Shown here: positions 58,642 through 64,000 of the stretch, in pieces | Position numbering within the stretch: position 1 is the stretch's first letter | Layout: each line of letters starts with the position of its first letter | DNA from: CAZBDU01 sp964490725 | Lineage (GTDB): Bacteria; Spirochaetota; Spirochaetia; SZUA-6; DRHE01 | NCBI GenBank assembly: GCA_964490725.1 | Contig: CAZBDU010000014.1 | Location: forward strand, 25,616-89,615 | DNA length: 64,000 bases | Direction: 5' to 3' | Position numbers and translations under genes: made by a program | The notes under the pieces: model-generated | Database searches by the model: none | What the model saw: only the letters and a program-made list of their open reading frames with translations | What the model was told of the DNA's origin: nothing

Positions 58642-59253
58642 ATGACAAACATCGAGATTCAAGTCGTAAACCGGATTGCCCAGTTGCGAAAGGCCAAGAG
58701 TCTCACGGTTACGGAACTGGCCTGCCGGGCCAACCTGTCCCCGAGCCTGATCTCCCGCATCGAGAACTACAAGGTATCGCCACCGCTGGCAACGATCGCT
58801 CAGATTGCGGAAGCCCTCGGTGCAAGCATGCAGGACCTGTTCAAGGGTGAGGAGGAAAGCCTGTCCATCCTCTTCCATCGTAGGGACGACAAGTACGAGA
58901 CGGTCCAGAAGAACGGCAAGACTTTTCTCATCCCTTTCTACAACAACATCTACCGGCTGATGGAGCCGGTCATCTTTTCTGTTCCGTCAGGCTTGAAGCC
59001 CACTCCGAAGATGCACCACGAGGGCGAAGAATACATGTACATCCTCGAAGGGTCGATCAATTTCGTCTACGGCAGGGACATGTATGTGCTCTCGCAGCAC
59101 GAGTCCGTCTACTTCAAGGGCATGGTCCCCCACGCCACCTACAACGAGTTCGACTGCGACGCGAAAGTACTCGGCATCACCACCTCGAAGCAAAACTTGT
59201 ACAACGGGGTCATGTTCTACCGTTTCCTGAAGGACTACCGGGACAGCGAGTGA
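58642..59253 (+). CDS. XRE-family regulator with C-terminal cupin domain
   Basis: The protein has 203 residues. An N-terminal helix-turn-helix (about 8-62; TVTELACRANLSPSLISRIENYKVSPPLATIAQIAEAL) and a cupin domain (about 110-190; HHEGEEYMYILEGSINFVYG). Such regulators usually bind a small metabolite in the cupin and control neighbouring transport or catabolic genes, here possibly the TTGCA dyads at 55937. Confidence 0.88.
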   Translation: MTNIEIQVVNRIAQLRKAKSLTVTELACRANLSPSLISRIENYKVSPPLATIAQIAEALGASMQDLFKGEEESLSILFHRRDDKYETVQKNGKTFLIPFYNNIYRLMEPVIFSVPSGLKPTPKMHHEGEEYMYILEGSINFVYGRDMYVLSQHESVYFKGMVPHATYNEFDCDAKVLGITTSKQNLYNGVMFYRFLKDYRDSE

Positions 59254-59292
59254 GCGGCGGCGCGGGTAAGCCGTACTGCGGCAGCCGATGTC

Positions 59293-59967
59293 GTGGCGGC
59301 GGATTGCGCTGTCCCGTTCAGCCAGGCACGCAAGATCATCGCAGAAAGGCTGAGCCGCAGCAAGAGGGAGATCCCCCACTTCTACCTCTTCCAGGATGTG
59401 GACATGGAAGAGGCGCTGGCCCGGCGGCAGGCGCACAACCGCTCGCAGCGGAGGAAGGTCAGCATTACTGATCCGGTGGTCCAGGCAGCGGTCCAGGCGT
59501 TGAGGGAGTCCCAGCGCATCAATAGCCATATGGAACAGGAGCACATCGTGATCAAGAGCCGGGTGAACGTCGGGTTGGTTACTTCCGCAGAAGACGGCCT
59601 GATGGTTCCTGTGATCGCCGACGCGGCCCGCCTGGACCTCCTGGCGCTTTCCGCGGAGGTCAAGAGGCGGGTCGAGGAGGCCCGCAACGGGAGGTTGAAT
59701 CTGGACGTGAAGGGTACGTTTACCATCACATCGCTCGGAATGTACGGAACGCAGTTCTTCCTGCCGATCATCAATCCACCGGAGTGGGCGATCCCGGACG
59801 TGGGGGCGGTGGCGCCAAGGGTAAGCGCGGTTGGATCCATGATCGGCGTTCGGCGGGAGATGACGCTCGCCCTGGCCTGCGATCACCGTGGAATCAACGG
59901 AGCGGAGGCGGCCGTGCTCCTCAGCAGTGTCCGGAGGCACCTGGAAAGCGACTGTCGCGCCGGTTGA
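59293..59967 (+). CDS. Catalytic domain of a 2-oxoacid dehydrogenase E2 acyltransferase, N-terminally truncated
   Basis: The protein has 224 residues, the acyltransferase core only: RKIIAERLSRSKREIPHFYL at the N-terminus and the active site DHRGINGAEAA. The lipoyl and subunit-binding domains of a normal E2 are absent. The frame is continuous with an Ala-rich linker back to the stop codon of the XRE gene, so the missing part was probably deleted up to that gene. No E1 or E3 genes are nearby. A natural lipoyl-less E2 is possible but less likely. Confidence 0.72.
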   Translation: MAADCAVPFSQARKIIAERLSRSKREIPHFYLFQDVDMEEALARRQAHNRSQRRKVSITDPVVQAAVQALRESQRINSHMEQEHIVIKSRVNVGLVTSAEDGLMVPVIADAARLDLLALSAEVKRRVEEARNGRLNLDVKGTFTITSLGMYGTQFFLPIINPPEWAIPDVGAVAPRVSAVGSMIGVRREMTLALACDHRGINGAEAAVLLSSVRRHLESDCRAG

Positions 59968-60013
59968 CGCTCACCTCATCGTCACCCGGAAAAATGCCGT
60001 CACCTGAGCCACA

Positions 60014-61810
60014 ATGGAGGGCATGGAACACAGGTTACCCCGGTCCTTAGCCGCTGCATTTCTTTGCTCGCTGCTGGTCCTGCTGGCCCCCGCGGAGCTG
60101 GGCGCCCAAGTGCCCCGGCTGCCGCAGCCGTCCGGCGGCCCCTCGGAGCTGGCCCGTCTCGGGCAGACGGTTCTGTTCTTTTCCAGCGAAGAGGGCGTTG
60201 CCACCATGTGGAGAAGCGACGGGACGGCTTCCGGGACCGTCAAGGTGAGAGAGCTCGAAGGCTACTCGGACGCGCGAATCGTTGCGCAGGCCGGGGAGGC
60301 GGTCTTCTTCGTCACCGGCCTGGCCACCCGCGGCGAGTCCCATCTGATTCTCTGGATCACCGACGGGACCGAACAGGGCACCGAGGAGCTGGCCTACGGG
60401 TCCGCTCCCTACTACAGCTCGGATGTCCGGCAGGGGATTCGCCAGCCGGATCCCGGGTCGTGCAGGTTCTTCGTCGTCGGGGAAAGCGGCCGCTACTTCT
60501 TCGTCAGGTCCCAAACCGGGCTGAACGGAAGCCATCCCAGGTCGGACCTGTTCAGTTACAGGCCGAATGCCGGGCCGCCGAAGCTGGTTCACGAAGCGCC
60601 CGGGGTGAATCACATTCCGCTGCTGGCCCTGGATGCCGGCAGGCTCTACTTCTCGATCGAAAACGAGATCTGGAGCTCCGATGGCGAGACCGCGACCAGA
60701 CTCCTGGAGTACTATTACCGTCCCAGCTACCTGTACGGCGCCCGGGAGCTGCAGGTGGACGGCAGGTTCTTTCATGTCAAAGCGGACGGCGAGCACGGGA
60801 CCGAGCTCTGGGCAAGGCGAAACGGCGCCGACTCCATGGTCAAGGACATCAGCCCCGGCGTCAACTCATCCGATCCGGCCTGCTTCGCGCAGTACCGGGG
60901 GCTGCTCCTCTTCTCCGCCAGCACCCCGGACTACGGCCGCGAGCTCTGGGTCAGCGACGGCACCGCGGAGGGCACCAGGATGCTCCTGGACATCGAGGCG
61001 GGGAAGGAGGATTCCTCGCCGGATCACTTCATCCCCGTCGATGAGGGATTGATCTTCATAACCTCCCGCAGCCACCTCTGGAAGACGGATGGAACCACCG
61101 GGGGAACGGTGATGCTGTCACCTTCGCTCACCTGGTCCGCGGAACAGGAGGAAGGCCCGCCCGAGCTGGACGGAGCCCGCCTCTTTGCAGACAATCCCCG
61201 CGGCAGCCGGTACGGCACCGAGCTGTATGGAAGCGAGGGCGGCCGGACCAGGCTGCTCAAAGACATCAACCCCGGCGGCGTGGGGTCGAAACCGTCCGGC
61301 TTCACCAGGGTGGGGAACGCGGTCTTCTTTTCCGCCGATGACAGGGTCCACGGACGGGAGCTCTGGAGAACCGATGGAACGGAAAACGGCACCCACATGG
61401 TCAAAGACATCAATCCGGGAGGCGGCGGCACAGAGATCGGTGAGACCGCTTCCTTCCGCGATCGGCTCTTCTTTGTCGTTGCCGGCGCCGACGGCGAGCA
61501 GCATCTGTACCTGAGCGACGGGACCGGTGACGGCACCGTTTCCATGGCCGCATACTCTCAGGGATCATTCCCGAGGGCCCTGACCCCCGCGGACAAGGCC
61601 CTGCTGTACCTGGTGGCGACCTACAAGGAGACCGAACGCCGCAGCGACACCCACGTCACCGTAGAGTATCTCACCCGCACCGAGCTCTGCAGGAGCGACG
61701 GGACCGCCTCCGGCACGGCGGTGCTCATGGCATGGCAGAACACCGATTCCGACTCCTATGAATTGAGGGACCCCCTCGAGCTGGAGGAACGGTACTACGA
61801 GATTCCCTGA
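60014..61810 (+). CDS. Secreted ELWxxDGT repeat protein
   Basis: The protein has 598 residues. Signal peptide (about 1-31) and at least seven repeats of the type LWxSDGTxxGT (MWRSDGTASGT, LWITDGTEQGT, LWVSDGTAEGT, LWKTDGTTGGT, LWRTDGTENGT, LYLSDGTGDGT, LCRSDGTASGT) interspersed with FFSADD-like strands, a beta-propeller-like exported protein of unknown role. The start is uncertain: neither ATG 60014 nor ATG 60023 has a good ribosome-binding site. Bases 60961-61156 are duplicated at 55492. Confidence 0.82.
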   Translation: MEGMEHRLPRSLAAAFLCSLLVLLAPAELGAQVPRLPQPSGGPSELARLGQTVLFFSSEEGVATMWRSDGTASGTVKVRELEGYSDARIVAQAGEAVFFVTGLATRGESHLILWITDGTEQGTEELAYGSAPYYSSDVRQGIRQPDPGSCRFFVVGESGRYFFVRSQTGLNGSHPRSDLFSYRPNAGPPKLVHEAPGVNHIPLLALDAGRLYFSIENEIWSSDGETATRLLEYYYRPSYLYGARELQVDGRFFHVKADGEHGTELWARRNGADSMVKDISPGVNSSDPACFAQYRGLLLFSASTPDYGRELWVSDGTAEGTRMLLDIEAGKEDSSPDHFIPVDEGLIFITSRSHLWKTDGTTGGTVMLSPSLTWSAEQEEGPPELDGARLFADNPRGSRYGTELYGSEGGRTRLLKDINPGGVGSKPSGFTRVGNAVFFSADDRVHGRELWRTDGTENGTHMVKDINPGGGGTEIGETASFRDRLFFVVAGADGEQHLYLSDGTGDGTVSMAAYSQGSFPRALTPADKALLYLVATYKETERRSDTHVTVEYLTRTELCRSDGTASGTAVLMAWQNTDSDSYELRDPLELEERYYEIP

Positions 61811-61862
61811 AGCCGCGGCTTCCGCCGGCGGGCGGTGAGCCGCAGGGCAGGCCTGCGCACCG

Positions 61863-64000
61863 CTAACGCCCGGCCGGCCGGCGCGGGAGCACTTCGCGTA
61901 GCTCCAGGTTGGCCTCGACGTCCGCGCGGGAACGCCACACGGGCCGGTACCGTTTTGCCGCGTACAGGGGCAGCTGGTCTCCCACGTGCGGGGAGCCGAA
62001 CTGGGTGGCGTTGCCGTAGGGCATGACCGCCATGGCGCGGATGGGACGGGAGAGCTCGATCGCAGCCACCCAGGTATCGCCATACACGGTGACCAGGGGT
62101 CCGTCCTCCCCGGGTATGGCGAGGTTCGGCGTGAAGGAACCCAGTCCGAACGGCCCCCAGCCCTGGCCGAATCCTGGCAGGTCCAGGCTTCCCACCCGGA
62201 AGCGGACGAACGCGCCCCACGGCACCTCCAGCGTACCGAACACCTGCCGCACCGCCTGGGCGGCGCCCTGAAGCGCGGCGACAGCGGCGCCCGGGTCGGC
62301 CAGGCCCCTGGGTGTCTCCAGCGGGCGGGCGGGGTCTGCCGGCTCGGCGTAGGCTTTCTCGGGGAAGACCCCGGCTCCCAGGATGTCGGGCTGCAGCTGC
62401 ATGGCCCAGAAGGCAAAGAGCACGCTGCCCGAACTGTCAGCCTCGAAGCTGCGGTCCCACCGGGAGAGCACCGCCGCGGCCTCCTGCGCCTCGGAGCTGC
62501 CGGAGCGCCGGGCGGCGGCGATCAGGTCGTCCAGAACGCGGTCGGCAACGAGCGAACGGGTGGAGAACTTGTCGGCCATGACGTCCTCCAGGCTGAAGAG
62601 GTCTCTGCCGGCAATCATCTCCAGCGAACGCGCGGCGCGCGGGAAGATTGCAGAGCCGGGCCAATCAGGCGGGTAGTCCCGCGGGTCCAGCCCGCTGGGC
62701 AGAGTGGCGGTCCAGGGGGCGTCGTTGGTGTTCTGCAGATATCCCGTCGGGGGGTTGGTGATTCGCGGCATTCGCTCGTAGGGCAGCAGCCCCCGCCATA
62801 GAGTGGCGGAGGTGTCCCCCGGAATGAGCCGGCTCCAGTCGACGTCGCCATCCGGGCGATCGGGGATCATCCCCACCAGGGTGTACATGCCTTCGCGGTC
62901 CGCGTAGAGGAAGTTGAGGGGGGTCATCTGCTGCAGCTCCAGCGCAGCCAGAAACTCATCCAGGCTCCTGGCCCGCGCCATCTCCAGCGGCTGAATGCGC
63001 TCGCCGAAGGGCAGGGCGGGCAGCCGCACCGCCACCGCCTTGCCCTCTTTGGCGGCGATCACCGGGCCGTGGATGCTGCGCCGTACCTCCAGGGACTCCT
63101 CCCTCCCGGCCCCGTCCTCCTGCCTCACCTTGAGGACATGCCGTTCGATCTGGAAATCCCGGGGCTCACCGTCGAACAGATACCGGTCTCCCGCCAGGGT
63201 CAGCTCATAGTAGTCGGATACGTCGAGGGGCGTGCTGGTGAACGTCCAGCCCAAGTGGTCGTTGAAGCCGAAGCTGGGCAGCAACGCACCCAGCAGGGCG
63301 GCGCCGTAGAAATCCAGATCCGGCCCCACCAGGTGGACCTCGTAGGGGACCATGTGCTCGAAACCCGGCATGTGGGGCCAGAAGACGTGCGGATTCGCCA
63401 GCAGAATCGGATGGCCGCTTTCGGACCTGGACGGCCCGATGAGCCAGGCGTTGGAGGTCCAGGGAGACCGTGAGCCGGTCTGCACAATCTCCTGGCCTTC
63501 CAGATACTGCCGCCGAACGGCGTCGATCTCATCGGGGGGCGCGTAGAAAGAGTAGATGGTGTAGATGGTGTGGGCAGTCACGTCCTCTCCGCTCAGAGGC
63601 AGCACCGCCTCCAGCCGGTCGTCCAGCGCCTCCGGGTGAGCCTCCGCATAGGCGTTCATTCCCGACGCCATGGCATCCTGCAGCGAGCCTGCCTGGTGCA
63701 GCTTCGCGGCCAGCGACGGGGCGCCGATGGTTCTCATGTAGAGATCCGAGGCCAGATACTCCTCGCCCCAGTACTCTGCCGCGCGTCCTCGCGCTCTGCC
63801 GTAGATCTCCAGGATCAGGTTGCCGTGGCTGTGCATCTGCGCCCAGCCGAAAGCGTAGAAGAGGCCTGCCTCCGTGCCGGCGTAGATGTGCGGCACCCCC
63901 CAACTGTCCCAGAGGACTTCGGCAGGCGCCTCCGGGTCTGCCGCCGGCGCCGGCAGCTGCGATCCGGCTGCGGCCGCGGCGGTCGCGGGCTGCTCCGGCC
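61863..64000 (-). CDS. Penicillin acylase family Ntn-hydrolase (5' end outside the window)
   Basis: At least 712 residues are encoded; the frame runs off the window edge. The start of the visible part is a Pro/Ala-rich leader followed by EVLWDSWGVPHIYAGTEAGL, the typical opening of the alpha chain. The nucleophile serine of the beta chain lies in TSNAWLIGPSRSESGHPILLANPH, the site of autoproteolytic cleavage. The family hydrolyses amide bonds of beta-lactams, acyl-homoserine lactones or related acylated compounds; the substrate cannot be told. It is convergent with the ELWxxDGT gene. Confidence 0.9.
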   Translation of the reverse strand, partial: PEQPATAAAAAGSQLPAPAADPEAPAEVLWDSWGVPHIYAGTEAGLFYAFGWAQMHSHGNLILEIYGRARGRAAEYWGEEYLASDLYMRTIGAPSLAAKLHQAGSLQDAMASGMNAYAEAHPEALDDRLEAVLPLSGEDVTAHTIYTIYSFYAPPDEIDAVRRQYLEGQEIVQTGSRSPWTSNAWLIGPSRSESGHPILLANPHVFWPHMPGFEHMVPYEVHLVGPDLDFYGAALLGALLPSFGFNDHLGWTFTSTPLDVSDYYELTLAGDRYLFDGEPRDFQIERHVLKVRQEDGAGREESLEVRRSIHGPVIAAKEGKAVAVRLPALPFGERIQPLEMARARSLDEFLAALELQQMTPLNFLYADREGMYTLVGMIPDRPDGDVDWSRLIPGDTSATLWRGLLPYERMPRITNPPTGYLQNTNDAPWTATLPSGLDPRDYPPDWPGSAIFPRAARSLEMIAGRDLFSLEDVMADKFSTRSLVADRVLDDLIAAARRSGSSEAQEAAAVLSRWDRSFEADSSGSVLFAFWAMQLQPDILGAGVFPEKAYAEPADPARPLETPRGLADPGAAVAALQGAAQAVRQVFGTLEVPWGAFVRFRVGSLDLPGFGQGWGPFGLGSFTPNLAIPGEDGPLVTVYGDTWVAAIELSRPIRAMAVMPYGNATQFGSPHVGDQLPLYAAKRYRPVWRSRADVEANLELREVLPRRPAGR

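Noticed and set aside
1..64000. CRISPR arrays, rRNA, tRNA, phage attachment sites or transposases
   Set aside because: No regularly spaced repeats, tRNA-like cloverleaf, rRNA sequence, integrase or transposase reading frame was seen.

Overview
The window is visibly G+C-rich bacterial DNA, densely packed with genes. It carries an Rnf complex, a fused MetF/MetV-type methylenetetrahydrofolate reductase, siroheme sulfite reductase, TusA/DsrE/rhodanese sulfur carriers and a copper P-type ATPase. This suggests an anaerobic or microaerophilic bacterium with active sulfur-relay and metal chemistry. Two secreted substrate-binding proteins carry the post-signal-peptide motifs AGKQE and AGQSE, which are common in Spirochaetota. 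That is only a weak hint at the phylum; no rRNA or tRNA was seen to settle it.

1-40 kb is dominated by one apparent regulon. Eight copies of a G-tract palindrome, near TACCCCAGGGGGGTGGGGTA, are scattered over 36 kb. Seven lie just downstream of a good -35/-10 pair; the eighth lies 10 bp upstream of a start codon. The motif resembles operators of the CsoR/RcnR/CstR (copper or persulfide sensing) repressor family. The targets are: a YHS-flavoprotein reductase; an RseC / ferredoxin-fold / HD-GYP / YHS / FtsH / methyltransferase / rhodanese operon; a von Willebrand factor A pair; a truncated methyltransferase; CopA; the whole Rnf operon with a cytochrome b and an ODP-type metallo-hydrolase; a MoeB-TusA pair; and an ABC exporter whose ATPase ends in a YHS domain. 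No CsoR-family gene is present in the window.

Embedded in this stretch (8.6-16.3 kb) is a protein-thiocarboxylate sulfur assimilation cluster. It comprises a JAMM protease, a MoeB-like E1, MetY, a ThiS-like carrier with a C-terminal extension, CysK and an Rrf2 regulator, followed by TusA, DsrE and a divergent sulfite reductase-TusA fusion. The layout matches the CysO/Mec+ and HcyS/HcyD/HcyF logic. The extension after the Gly-Gly of the carrier would be cut by the protease, the carrier activated by the E1, loaded with sulfide, and used by MetY or CysK.

39.7-46 kb is a signalling and one-carbon locus: two cytosolic histidine kinases (one with its own receiver), a receiver protein, and two MetF-type proteins, one fused to a degenerate receiver and a MetV-like domain. 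46.2-55.5 kb holds a pseudouridine synthase, then an unusual sensor in which an ABC-transporter ATPase domain is fused to a histidine kinase. It is followed by an NtrC-type regulator, a textbook sigma-54 promoter, and the sugar ABC transporter operon it probably controls, ending in two uroporphyrinogen-decarboxylase-like genes.

55.5-60 kb is a mosaic of remnants and truncated genes: a frameshifted duplicate of part of the ELWxxDGT gene, a solute-binding protein without its C-terminus, and a dehydrogenase and an acyltransferase without their N-termini. An intact nucleoside hydrolase and a XRE-cupin regulator lie among them. The window closes with the ELWxxDGT repeat protein and a penicillin-acylase-family enzyme that runs off the end.
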